Part shown: one piece after another, positions 48,150 through 56,747 of the stretch
How positions within the stretch are numbered: the stretch's first letter is position 1
How the letters are laid out: each line of letters opens with the position of its first letter
Source of the DNA: Sporosarcina sp. ACRSM
GTDB taxonomy: Bacteria; Bacillota; Bacilli; Bacillales_A; Planococcaceae
Length of the DNA stretch: 64,000 nt
Assembly (NCBI RefSeq): GCF_022346545.1
Contig: NZ_JAKRNU010000015.1
Span: 45,938-109,937, forward strand
Direction of reading: 5' to 3'
Translations under genes and position numbers: made by a program
Notes under the pieces: model-generated
What the model was told of the DNA's origin: nothing
The model's database searches: none
What the model saw: the letters and a program-made list of their open reading frames with translations, nothing else

Positions 48150-49454
48150 TTGAAGAAAACGTTGAAGAAAAAGATGATGATCGGTGCGATTGCGGGGAGT
48201 CTTACCGTTGGAAGTTTTATAGGGATCACCTCACTGCAACCGGCTGAAGCGAAAAGCACACAATCCAATGAAAAAGTGGAGAACGTCATTTTTATGATTC
48301 CGGATGGATATTCTAGTTCGTACGCAACAAACTATCGCTTGTATAAAGGCGAAGAATCGGTAATGGATTCACACCTTGTGGGCATGCACCGGACGTATTC
48401 CGCTAACTCGGAAGTGACGGATTCTGCCGCGGCTGGAACCGCGATGGCGACGGGAACAAAAACGAATAATGGCGTCATTAGCATGGATCCGGATGGCAAC
48501 AAGCTTGAATCGATTTTACAAGCTGCAGAAAAAAGCGGGAAATCATCAGGGTTAGTCGCTACTTCCACGATTACTCATGCCACGCCTGCCGTTTTCGCTT
48601 CAAATGTTGCAACGCGTGCCAATGAAAAAGACATCGCGCCTCAATTCCTTCAAAATGACGTTGACGTCATCCTAGGCGGCGGTAAAAAGTATTTTAGTGA
48701 TGATTTATTAAATCAAGCACAACAAGATGGTTATGAAATTGTATCAGATGCGCAATCGTTAAACGATGTTAAGAATGCGGACAAGTTGATTGGACTTTTT
48801 GCTGAAGATAGCTTAGCTCCTGAATTGGATCGTGAGACGACGAATGAGCCAAGCTTGAAAGAAATGACAACAGCAGCCATCGATGTGCTAAGCAAAGATA
48901 AAGATGGATTCTTTTTGATGGTCGAAGGAAGTCAAATCGATTGGGCTGGCCACGATAATGACGCAGCATGGGCGATGAAAGACGCAGAAGCGTTTGAAAA
49001 TGCAGTAGAGGCGGCACTGGATTTCGCGAAAAAAGATAAGAAAACGTTAGTCGTCATCGCAGGTGACCATGACACGGGCGGTATGTCAGTCGGCGGTTAC
49101 AATGAATCAGGCGCTAATCTGGAAATCCTTAAAAATGTGACAGCAACCGGCGATTTCATGGCAGCTCAGTTAAATGAAGAGCGAAGCAATATCCAAGAAA
49201 TCGTAATGGAATATGCCGATATTACATTATCCGTAGAGGAAATCGATCAAATCAAACAGGCAAGCGACCCATCATTCGAAATTAACTCAATCATATCCAA
49301 GCACGCACTCGTCGGATGGACGCATACAGGACATACGGGTACAGACATCCCTGTCTACGCTTACGGTCCACAAGCTCACAAATTTGCAGGCCTTATCGAA
49401 AATACAGATTTCCCACAACTGATGGCAGAAGCCATGAAAATCCCATTTAACTAA
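48150..49454 (+). CDS. Secreted alkaline phosphatase
   Basis: Hydrolyses phosphate monoesters outside the cell under phosphate starvation. The protein has 434 residues: a signal peptide (about 1-34, ending PAEA), the nucleophile S92 in TDSAAAGTAMATG, the metal sites EGSQIDWAGHDND, AGDHDTGG and GWTHTGHTGTDIPVYAYGP. This is the PhoA/PhoB type of Bacillus. The start is TTG 48150 with AAGGAGG 8 nt upstream. The PhoP box upstream fits the function. Confidence 0.93.
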   Translation: MKKTLKKKMMIGAIAGSLTVGSFIGITSLQPAEAKSTQSNEKVENVIFMIPDGYSSSYATNYRLYKGEESVMDSHLVGMHRTYSANSEVTDSAAAGTAMATGTKTNNGVISMDPDGNKLESILQAAEKSGKSSGLVATSTITHATPAVFASNVATRANEKDIAPQFLQNDVDVILGGGKKYFSDDLLNQAQQDGYEIVSDAQSLNDVKNADKLIGLFAEDSLAPELDRETTNEPSLKEMTTAAIDVLSKDKDGFFLMVEGSQIDWAGHDNDAAWAMKDAEAFENAVEAALDFAKKDKKTLVVIAGDHDTGGMSVGGYNESGANLEILKNVTATGDFMAAQLNEERSNIQEIVMEYADITLSVEEIDQIKQASDPSFEINSIISKHALVGWTHTGHTGTDIPVYAYGPQAHKFAGLIENTDFPQLMAEAMKIPFN

Positions 49455-49459
49455 ACCAT

Positions 49460-49501
49460 AAATTGGTCCGCTCCTCTCCACGAGGTGCGGACCAATTTTA
49501 T
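49460..49501 (+). terminator. Terminator after the phosphatase gene
   Basis: A 12-bp stem, AAATTGGTCCGC/GCGGACCAATTT, with CCTC/GAGG inside, then TTATAT. Confidence 0.85.
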
Positions 49502-49540
49502 ATCAAAAAGACAATAGTAGGCACAAACCAAGCCTCGCCC

Positions 49541-49775
49541 CCACGCTCAAAGCCTCCCCCAAGTGATCAAAGCCTCCCCCAAGTGATCAAAGCCCCGCCC
49601 TCGCGCTCACAGTCACTCCCAAGTGATCAAAGTGCCGCTCCCGCGCTCAAAGCCACCCTCCAAGTGATCAAAGCCCCGCCCTCGCGCTCACAGTCACTCC
49701 CAAGTGATCAAAGCACCGCTCCCGCGCTCAAAGCCTTGCCCTCGCGCTCAAAGCCACCTCCCAAGTGCCCAAACC
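49541..49775 (+). repeat. TCAAA repeat array 6
   Basis: CGCTCAAAGCC and AAGTGATCAAAGC alternate about every 20 bp, with some neighbouring GTGATCAAA units repeated directly and variants CGCTCACAG. Confidence 0.88.
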
Positions 49776-49862
49776 AACGTCCCTCCAAACAACCTCCCAA
49801 AAACCAAACCACACCCACCCCGCATACACTAGACTACCTAACCACCAAAAGGAGGACTCGCC

Positions 49863-51023
49863 ATGACACCTTCCATCAATCCGCGCGTGCAACAAATTGA
49901 ACTGTCAGGTATCCGGAAAATCGCGAATCTGCTCACCGATTATCCCGACGCTATCAATCTCACCGTCGGGCAGCCCGATTTCCCGACACCCGACCGCGTC
50001 AGACAAGCAGCCCATCAAGCCATCAGCAACAATCAAACTGCCTACTCGTCTAACGCTGGTCTACTCGAACTCCGACAAGCGGCATCCACGTTTTTCGCAG
50101 ACAAATATGGTTTCACGTATGATCCGAAAACGGAAATCCTCGTCACAACCGGTGCGAGCGAAGCGATGGATGTCGCTTTCCGCACCATTCTTAAAGCTGG
50201 CGATGAAGTCATCATTCCCGTACCGAGTTATACCGGCTACGAACCGCTCATCAAACTCGCAGGCGCAAAACCTGTCTACTTAGACACAACCCAAACCGAC
50301 TTCATCCCGGATCCGCAGCAAATCGAACAACTCATCACACCTAACACCAAAGCGATCGTTTTCAACTATCCATCCAACCCGACCGGCGTCACCATCCCGC
50401 GCCCAACGATGGACGCCCTTGCCGCTACACTCGCCAAACACGACATTTTCGTCATCTCGGACGAAATCTACAGCGAAAACACATTCGTCGGGGAACACCG
50501 TTCGTTCGCCCAATACCCTGAATTAAAAGATAAACTATTCCTCATCCACGGCCTATCCAAGTCCCATTCCATGACCGGTTGGCGCATCGGTTTCTTGTTC
50601 GCCGCATCCCAATGGACAACACACGCCGCCAAAATCCACGCTTACAACACCATTTGCGCCAGCGTCCCATCCCAGCACGCCGCCATCTGCGCACTGACCG
50701 AATGCCGACAGACGCCTGCGGCAATGAACCACGAATATATCCACCGCCGCGACTACGTTTACACCCGGCTCACCAATATGGGTCTCCCGACCGTCAAACC
50801 GACCGGCGCCTTTTATATGTTTCCTTCTATTAGAATAGCCAACATGACCGCCGACCAATTTGCCCATACCCTGCTCGACGAAGCCCGCGTCGCCGTCGTC
50901 CCGGGCACCGCCTTCACATCCTACGGCGAAGGCCATATCCGCATCTCCTACGCCTACGCCTTCGACCAACTCGAAATCGCCATGGACCGTCTAGAAAAAT
51001 GGCTCGGAGACCGAACACCGTAA
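49863..51023 (+). CDS. patA: Aminotransferase class I (PatA-like)
   Basis: A PLP-dependent aminotransferase of 386 residues. The PLP lysine is in GLSKSHSMTGWRIGF, the substrate site includes NLTVGQPDFPTPD near the N-terminus, and IVFNYPSNPTGV and ISDEIYSE are the conserved cofactor residues. B. subtilis PatA, an aromatic/lysine-pathway aminotransferase, has the same SLSKSHS motif. The exact amino acid substrate is uncertain. AAAGGAGGA precedes ATG 49863. Confidence 0.88.
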   Translation: MTPSINPRVQQIELSGIRKIANLLTDYPDAINLTVGQPDFPTPDRVRQAAHQAISNNQTAYSSNAGLLELRQAASTFFADKYGFTYDPKTEILVTTGASEAMDVAFRTILKAGDEVIIPVPSYTGYEPLIKLAGAKPVYLDTTQTDFIPDPQQIEQLITPNTKAIVFNYPSNPTGVTIPRPTMDALAATLAKHDIFVISDEIYSENTFVGEHRSFAQYPELKDKLFLIHGLSKSHSMTGWRIGFLFAASQWTTHAAKIHAYNTICASVPSQHAAICALTECRQTPAAMNHEYIHRRDYVYTRLTNMGLPTVKPTGAFYMFPSIRIANMTADQFAHTLLDEARVAVVPGTAFTSYGEGHIRISYAYAFDQLEIAMDRLEKWLGDRTP

Positions 51024-51051
51024 ACGTTCATATTGAAATGCTGTATATATT

Positions 51052-51090
51052 ACCACCCTTTAGCTTCCGGCGGGGTGGTTTTCTTGTTTT
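51052..51090 (+). terminator. Terminator after patA
   Basis: Stem ACCACCC/GGGTGGT, then TTTCTTGTTTT. Confidence 0.8.
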
Positions 51091-51306
51091 CTAAAATGCT
51101 TTTCCGAAAGAAAAATGCAATTGTTTCCCGTACAATTCAATTGAGTCTTTTGTATGAATTAACTCTCATCCCACTCACCAACATCCCATCTTCATCCACA
51201 ACATCACCCCGAAATCCCTATAACTATAAAACTATTAAAATAGTACAATTTAATAGAAAGAACCCGATTTTGATTTCAATAAAGTCGCACAAAAGGAGGG
51301 AACATC

Positions 51307-52374
51307 ATGAAAAAATACATTTCAGCAGCCGTTCTATCAGCAACTCTATTATTCTCATTTCAACCATTCACCCAAGCTGCCACTTTCAAAGACGTTCCGT
51401 CAACACACTGGGCGCATGAAGCGATTACGAATATTTCCGATCGCGGTCTGATCAACGGCTATCCGGATGGCACCTATCGGCTAAACGAGCCCGTCACCCG
51501 TGCCCAAGCCGCCAAAATTGTCGCGCTCGCCATTAACGCCAAACCATCTGCGAATTTCAAACCACAATACCGGGATGTCAGCCCTGCACACGGCGCCTAT
51601 GACCATATTCGCGCATTGACGGAACGCGGCATTTTCACGGATGGGGAACAGTTCCGCCCGAATGATCCGCTCACCCGTGCCCAAATGGCCAAAATGCTCG
51701 TCATCGGCTATGACATCATCGTCGACGATAACGACTATATTCGATTTGAAGACGTCCGGATGATCAACCAATATTATGGCTATATCATAACGCTCGCCGA
51801 AATCGGCATCACTACCACATCGCCCGGCGGCACGTATAACCCGAACGGCAACGTCACCCGTGCGCAAATGGCCGCATTCGTCGACCGGACAACGAAATTC
51901 GATCAGAACCGTAAAAAAGGGCTAATCTACTATGATCAACAACTACGCAAATACCGAGACAAAAAAGCATCCGAGCCGCCCGCACCCGTCGTGGACAACC
52001 CGACCCAAACCATCCAATTGGTCAATGAACAGCGGAAACAACTCGGCATCAAAGCACTCGTCCAGGATGAAAAATTAGCCGCCATCGCTCAAAAAAAAGC
52101 CGAAGACATGGCCGCCAACAACTATTTTGCACATCAGTCTCCAACATACGGATCTGTCGACCAAATGCTCGACACCTTTAATTACACGTGGACAGGCTAT
52201 GGCGAAAACATTGCCAAAGGCCACACCACACCAGAAGCTGCCGTTGATAGTTGGATGAACTCACAAGGCCACCGCGCCAACATCATCAACACCAAGTTCA
52301 CCAACATCGGCGCAGGCTACGCAAAAGACACTACAGGAACCACCTACTGGGTCCACCTATTTACTCAAAAATGA
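51307..52374 (+). CDS. SLH-domain protein with CAP (SCP/PR1) domain
   Basis: A cell-wall-bound protein of 355 residues. The signal peptide is about 1-24. Three SLH repeats follow (about 25-70, 85-135, 140-200) with PVTRAQAAKIV, PLTRAQMAKML and NVTRAQMAAFV. A CAP domain (about 235-353) contains VNEQRKQLGIKAL, NNYFAHQSP, GYGENIAKG and GHRANIIN. SLH repeats anchor to pyruvylated wall polysaccharide. CAP proteins of Bacillus (YkwD type) are found in spores and envelopes with unknown activity. AAAGGAGGG precedes ATG 51307. Confidence 0.93.
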   Translation: MKKYISAAVLSATLLFSFQPFTQAATFKDVPSTHWAHEAITNISDRGLINGYPDGTYRLNEPVTRAQAAKIVALAINAKPSANFKPQYRDVSPAHGAYDHIRALTERGIFTDGEQFRPNDPLTRAQMAKMLVIGYDIIVDDNDYIRFEDVRMINQYYGYIITLAEIGITTTSPGGTYNPNGNVTRAQMAAFVDRTTKFDQNRKKGLIYYDQQLRKYRDKKASEPPAPVVDNPTQTIQLVNEQRKQLGIKALVQDEKLAAIAQKKAEDMAANNYFAHQSPTYGSVDQMLDTFNYTWTGYGENIAKGHTTPEAAVDSWMNSQGHRANIINTKFTNIGAGYAKDTTGTTYWVHLFTQK

Positions 52375-52385
52375 AGCTCGATGAC

Positions 52386-52431
52386 AGAAATAACCGTCAA
52401 ACCTTGGTAGGGGGGACGGTTATTTCTTTTT
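52386..52431 (+). terminator. Terminator after the SLH-CAP gene
   Basis: Perfect 13-bp stem AGAAATAACCGTC/GACGGTTATTTCT, followed by TTTT. Confidence 0.9.
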
Positions 52432-52507
52432 CAATAGGAAAAAGATGACTGACAACAACGTCATAATGATCATACAACCCAACCTTCACTTTCAATCAAC
52501 CACTGCC

Positions 52508-52642
52508 CGCGCTCAAAGACCTCCGTCTCCCGCTCAATCAATCACGGCTCGTGCTCAAACACCTCGGCACCCGCTCAATCAACCACTGGCCGCGCTCAAA
52601 GATTCTCGTCACTCGCTCAATCACTCACCACTCACGCCCAAT
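52508..52642 (+). repeat. TCAAA repeat array 7 (variant form)
   Basis: Same 20-bp rhythm but the second motif is CGCTCAATCA instead of GTGATCAAA: GCGCTCAAAGACC, CCGCTCAATCAATC, GTGCTCAAACACC, CCGCTCAATCAACC and so on. Confidence 0.8.
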
Positions 52643-52769
52643 CAACCACCGTCCAACCACTCCACCAAAAAAACCAAATTTTCCCCAGCACTATGTATCT
52701 ATCACCTAAATCGCGGGTATAGTTTATAATACAAATAGAACCTATACCCACGAAAGGGGGATCATTCGG

Positions 52770-53939
52770 ATGAAATACCTTCAAATAGCACTACTTACAG
52801 TCTTTTCCCTCTTCCTATTCACGCCATTCGCTGAGGCGGATACCGTTGAGGATATTAAGTTTTATGTAGAAACGTATTATTATGGGGACATTCCGAAAGA
52901 CTTGGACAAGATGACGACGGTGGAGGAAATCATGGGCTCCTTGGATGAGTATTCCCGTTACCTGTCTGCGGAGGAGTACCGCGCTTATGTAGGGCATGTT
53001 GCGGAGGACACTACCGAGCGACAAGCGGCAGCAACGGCTACTGAAAACCAGCCCGCGGTCACCTCGTCCATGCTGTACGGCAATATCGGTTATATCAAAA
53101 TTTCCACATTCTCCACCGATCTCGGACAAAAAGTGGAAAAGCACTGGCTCCAGTTGCAAAAAGCCGGCGCCACCGAACTGATTGTCGACCTCCGTTACAA
53201 TGGGGGCGGCTATGTGGAGAGTGCCGAACAGCTTCTCGGATTCTACCAAGGCGTGACAGATGCCTATCATCTACTGACGCGGGAAGGCAAGGAAACGATC
53301 AAGCCGGTTCCGAGAAAGACGAAATTCCCGAAGCAGTCGTATTTGCTCGTCAATCGTTATTCGGCTTCCGCATCTGAAATTGTCGCGGCCGCGTTGCATG
53401 ACACCAACACCGCAACAATCGTCGGCGAGACGACAAAAGGGAAGGGGAGTGTCCAAACCTTTTTCGAATTCGATGACGGTTCGGCACTCAAACTGACCAT
53501 CGGCAATTTCACAGGCCCGAAAGGAACAATCGTCCACAAGAAAGGCATCACGCCGTCAATCAAAACAACACCGGACAATGAACTCACCACGATGCATCAG
53601 CGGTTGTTGAACGCATCCTTCATTAAAAAGAGTTATCGCAAGACGGAGGAACTGAAAAACGTCGTGACCGATAAAGTCTTTCACGTCCAGTTCACCCAGC
53701 CGATGAACTTTTCGGACAAGCAAACGTCCAATACAGTAGAGCTAGTGAAATTGGGCGGCGTGGCCGTCCCGATTCAATTGAAGAACAACGCTGATGACAT
53801 ACTCGACGTCATCCCGAACAAAAACTTGCAAGTCGGCGGCTCTTATATGCTCGTCGTCCACCCGGGCGCCAAGAACACGAAAGGCCGCACCGTCAAACAA
53901 GGTACATTCACACCGATCTCGGTGACGGGTGCCCGTTAA
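52770..53939 (+). CDS. Secreted S41-family peptidase (CtpA-like) with C-terminal Ig-like domain
   Basis: The protein has 389 residues: a signal peptide (about 1-23), a short helical region, and an S41 protease core (about 95-270) with GNIGYIKISTF, DLRYNGGGYVESA, the nucleophile region NRYSASASEIVAAAL and the lysine in GETTKGKGSVQTF. No PDZ domain is visible where CtpA has one. The C-terminal 100 residues look like an SbsA-type Ig domain (VFHVQFTQPMNFSDKQT). Probably an exported tail-processing or wall protease. ATG 52770 has GAAAGGGGGAT upstream. Confidence 0.82.
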   Translation: MKYLQIALLTVFSLFLFTPFAEADTVEDIKFYVETYYYGDIPKDLDKMTTVEEIMGSLDEYSRYLSAEEYRAYVGHVAEDTTERQAAATATENQPAVTSSMLYGNIGYIKISTFSTDLGQKVEKHWLQLQKAGATELIVDLRYNGGGYVESAEQLLGFYQGVTDAYHLLTREGKETIKPVPRKTKFPKQSYLLVNRYSASASEIVAAALHDTNTATIVGETTKGKGSVQTFFEFDDGSALKLTIGNFTGPKGTIVHKKGITPSIKTTPDNELTTMHQRLLNASFIKKSYRKTEELKNVVTDKVFHVQFTQPMNFSDKQTSNTVELVKLGGVAVPIQLKNNADDILDVIPNKNLQVGGSYMLVVHPGAKNTKGRTVKQGTFTPISVTGAR

Positions 53940-53991
53940 GACACCGCAAGGCCATTCGATAAGCAGGCACTCGCAAGTACCAAAGCAGTTA

Positions 53992-54000
53992 TGGTATAAT
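53992..54000 (+). promoter_or_regulatory. Extended -10 promoter of wecC
   Basis: TGGTATAAT, an extended -10 with consensus hexamer. The -35 (TCGCAA at 53971) is weak. Confidence 0.5.
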
Positions 54001-54050
54001 CAACAAATGTTTACAAGGACAAGCACCATCCAACAGAGAGGAACATACCA

Positions 54051-55343
54051 ATGACGAAAAACATATGTGTCGTAGGACTCGGCTATATCGGCCTGCCGAC
54101 AGCCGTCATGTTCGCCAATAGCGGCGTGCGCGTACACGGCGTCGACATTAACGAAAAAGCGGTCAATATGATCGCCAATAAACAACTTCATATAGAAGAG
54201 AACGGTCTCCAAGAACGTCTCGAACAAGCTATCGACGAAGGGATGTTCACCGTCTCGACAGCACCGACGGAAGCGGACGTCTACATCGTCGCCGTCCCAT
54301 CTCCGATCAATCCGGACAATACGGCGAACTTGGAATACATCCGTCAAGCGACGGCGTCCATCGTCCCGTACTTGCAAAAAGGCGCACTCGTGATTCTCGA
54401 ATCGACGGTTCCACCGAAAACCGTGGAAAACGTCATGTTGCCGGAACTTCGCAAATCAAACCTCGTACTCGGTGAAGAACTATTCGTCTCACACTCACCG
54501 GAACGCGTCATCCCGGGCAAGATTTTCGAAGAACTCATCAACAACGACCGAATCGTTGGCGGCATTACACCGAAATCGGCTGAAATGACGAAAGAACTAT
54601 ACAAAACGTTCGTCCAAGGGGAAATCCACCTGACAGACGCGACGACAGCTGAACTTGTTAAAGTAATGGAAAACACATACCGCGACGTCAACATCGCCTT
54701 CGCCAACGAACTTGCGAAAATCGCAGAAACGATCGACGTGGACATTTGGGAAGCAATCCGATTTGCTAACTTCCATCCGCGCGTTAACATCCATACGCCG
54801 GGACCTGGAGTAGGGGGACATTGCATCGCCGTCGATCCATGGTTCTTAGTGGAATTAAGCCCAGACAAAGCCGACATCATTAAGAAGTCACGCCTGACAA
54901 ACGATGGCATGCCGAAATTCACAGCCCAAAAAGCGAAAGCGCTATTGGAAGAACAAGGCATCGAAAACGGCAAAGTCGCCATTCTCGGACTTGCGTTCAA
55001 AGGGAACGTCGATGATATGCGGGAAAGCCCATCCACGGAAGTGATTAAAGAACTCGAAAACATCGGGTTAACCGTGACATCATTTGACCCGCATATTAAA
55101 GACATGCAGCACCCGACGCAAAAAGAATCACTCGGACAAGCTGTACAAGACGTCGACTTGATCATCCTGACGACGGATCATAATGAGTTCAAAAACATCA
55201 ATCCTGAAATGCTGAACACCGGCGATACGAAACCGCTCGTCCTCGATACGAAAAACGCGCTCAACCGGGACAAATGGGAACGTGCAGGCTTCCGTTTCTT
55301 CAAACTCGGTGACGGGAAGCACAAAGGAAACGCTTCTATATGA
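54051..55343 (+). CDS. wecC: UDP-N-acetyl-D-mannosamine dehydrogenase
   Basis: Oxidises UDP-ManNAc to UDP-ManNAc uronate with NAD+. The protein has 430 residues of the UDP-glucose/GDP-mannose dehydrogenase family: NAD loop VVGLGYIGLPTAVMFA at the N-terminus, the hinge ATTAELVKVMENTYRDVNIAF, and catalytic C258 in GPGVGGHCIAVDPW. The choice of ManNAc over glucose as substrate rests on overall similarity to WecC, the adjacent TagA/WecG enzyme and mnaA at 11.7 kb. The stop overlaps the tagA start (ATGA). Confidence 0.85.
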   Translation: MTKNICVVGLGYIGLPTAVMFANSGVRVHGVDINEKAVNMIANKQLHIEENGLQERLEQAIDEGMFTVSTAPTEADVYIVAVPSPINPDNTANLEYIRQATASIVPYLQKGALVILESTVPPKTVENVMLPELRKSNLVLGEELFVSHSPERVIPGKIFEELINNDRIVGGITPKSAEMTKELYKTFVQGEIHLTDATTAELVKVMENTYRDVNIAFANELAKIAETIDVDIWEAIRFANFHPRVNIHTPGPGVGGHCIAVDPWFLVELSPDKADIIKKSRLTNDGMPKFTAQKAKALLEEQGIENGKVAILGLAFKGNVDDMRESPSTEVIKELENIGLTVTSFDPHIKDMQHPTQKESLGQAVQDVDLIILTTDHNEFKNINPEMLNTGDTKPLVLDTKNALNRDKWERAGFRFFKLGDGKHKGNASI

Positions 55344-56050
55344 AAGAAGAAATTTTAGGTGTTCAAGTCAATACGGAAAACTACGATGAGCTGATCCCGA
55401 AAGTATTCCAGAACATCGAAGATAAAAAGAAATCACTCGTCGTGGCCATCAACCCGGAAAAGCTGATGAAAGCGAAAGAAGATCCGGAACTGAAAGCGCT
55501 CCTGAATCGGGCCGAGTTCCAGATCCCGGACGGTATCGGAGTCATCATCGCGTCCAAACTGCAAAAAGGGAATATCACATCCCGTGTGACGGGCGTCGAT
55601 ATGATGGACCGTATTGTAAGAGAAGCGGCACGCACACAGAAGCCTATCTTCTTATATGGTGCCAAGCCGGGCGTTGCAGAGAAGGCGGCTCAAAAGCTGA
55701 TCGATACCTACCCGGATCTCATCGTAGCCGGCACACAAGACGGTTACGAAAAAGACACGCGCAAAGTCATCGACACGATCAATCAAGCGAAGCCGGATAT
55801 CCTATTCGTCGCCATGGGTTCACCGAAACAGGAACAATGGATCGAAAAGCACCGGGACGAGCTGCACCCCATCCTCTATCAAGGCGTGGGGGGCTCTTTC
55901 GATGTACTCGCAGGGAATGTCAAACGGGCACCTGCCATATTCCAACGTTTCGGGGCGGAATGGCTCTATCGTTTATTGAAAGAACCGAGCCGTCTCAAGC
56001 GGCAAATGAACCTCCCGAAATTTTTATTAGAAGTTTTTTCCCGGAAATGA
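55340..56050 (+). CDS. tagA: WecG/TagA/CpsF-family N-acetylmannosaminyl(uronic acid) transferase
   Basis: A GT26 glycosyltransferase of 236 residues that adds ManNAc (TagA) or ManNAcA (WecG) to lipid-linked GlcNAc. Family motifs are VAINPEKLMKA, IPDGIGVIIASKL, RVTGVDMMDRI, FVAMGSPKQEQWI and GVGGSFDVLAGNVKRAP. It is co-translated with wecC, which supplies UDP-ManNAcA, so ManNAcA transfer is as likely as the classic TagA reaction. The pair probably builds a secondary wall polysaccharide that anchors the SLH proteins downstream. Confidence 0.88.
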   Translation: MKEEILGVQVNTENYDELIPKVFQNIEDKKKSLVVAINPEKLMKAKEDPELKALLNRAEFQIPDGIGVIIASKLQKGNITSRVTGVDMMDRIVREAARTQKPIFLYGAKPGVAEKAAQKLIDTYPDLIVAGTQDGYEKDTRKVIDTINQAKPDILFVAMGSPKQEQWIEKHRDELHPILYQGVGGSFDVLAGNVKRAPAIFQRFGAEWLYRLLKEPSRLKRQMNLPKFLLEVFSRK

Positions 56051-56061
56051 TAATTGAGCAC

Positions 56062-56090
56062 TTGTAATCTAGTAAATTAGGTGCTAGAAT
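56062..56090 (+). promoter_or_regulatory. Promoter of the candidate small RNA
   Basis: TTGTAA, a 17-bp spacer and TAGAAT. The expected start is about 56097. Confidence 0.6.
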
Positions 56091-56096
56091 ACGAGT

Positions 56097-56206
56097 TGTA
56101 AGGATAATTTCCTCTAAAGCATATAACAACGCCACGCAGGTCGAAATCGGTTGGTTGACCACACAAAAAGGCTTGAACAGTTCCCATCTGTTCAAGCCTT
56201 TTTGTA
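56097..56206 (+). ncRNA. Candidate small RNA of about 110 nt
   Basis: Bounded by the promoter at 56062-56090 and by a strong intrinsic terminator with a 16-bp stem (56165-56180 with 56188-56203) ending in T's. It holds no open frame with a ribosome site. Internal pairing is possible: GTTGT/ACAAC near the 5' end and GGTC/GACC before the terminator. It lies between tagA and the S-layer genes. The terminator may simply end the wecC-tagA transcript, but the promoter in between argues for an RNA of its own. Confidence 0.5.
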
Positions 56207-56212
56207 TTAACG

Positions 56213-56331
56213 AAAAGCGGAAGGGGCCGTTTAGACGCGACAGACATAAGGCGAAGATGCGGCGTGGTACTTTTTGCCACAGAGTAGCTTTGACTTATGA
56301 CCCGAGCGTCTGGCCCCTGGAGTCTGGACAG
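56213..56331. repeat. Dispersed structured repeat, family A, copy 3
   Basis: Outer stem AGGGGCC/GGCCCCT (56222-56228 with 56312-56318), AGACGC/GCGTCT, CATAAG/CTTATG and an apical GTGG/CCAC. Ends with GGAGTCTGGACAG as in copy 2. Confidence 0.85.
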
Positions 56332-56540
56332 CGGAAGAAGAAGTGGCAACTACTATTTTAAAAGACAACTCGAGTGACAAAAAAATGAACTTTTTGCGAA
56401 CTCCATAACCCGTCCATTTCTACCTCACAATCACGCTCATCCTTGATACCACGCTAAATATCCAGAAAACATACGCAGCCGTCATAACACCCATACAAAA
56501 GAAATTTTTTTGTAACATTAATCCAATAACAGTAAAACAC
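56332..56540. other. AT-rich non-coding stretch upstream of the S-layer promoters
   Basis: No gene recognised; A/T tracts (AAATTTTTTTGT near 56499) could favour promoter activity. Confidence 0.4.
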
Positions 56541-56568
56541 TTGATATATATCTAAAATACGCTAGAAT
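56541..56568 (+). promoter_or_regulatory. S-layer promoter P1
   Basis: TTGATA, a 16-bp spacer and TAGAAT. Confidence 0.6.
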
Positions 56569-56632
56569 AATATAAGCGACTCAGGAATCTCGAATCTTGC
56601 AGAACGGAAATTACGATATTACTAATTTGTAA

Positions 56633-56661
56633 TTGACATCCTTGTCGCAAATATCTATACT
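56633..56661 (+). promoter_or_regulatory. S-layer promoter P2
   Basis: A perfect TTGACA, a 17-bp spacer and TATACT. It gives a leader of about 80 nt before the S-layer gene. Tandem promoters are typical of S-layer genes. Confidence 0.8.
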
Positions 56662-56747
56662 TTACTGTGTAATGGCTTCTTACTTTCCATTTTGCCGTGG
56701 AAGTAGATGACAAATTTTATTTCTATCTAAGAGGAGGAAATTATTCA

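Noticed and set aside
54344..55165. Minus-strand 273-codon frame inside wecC
   Set aside because: Antisense shadow of a clearly functional gene; serine-rich, no start signals.
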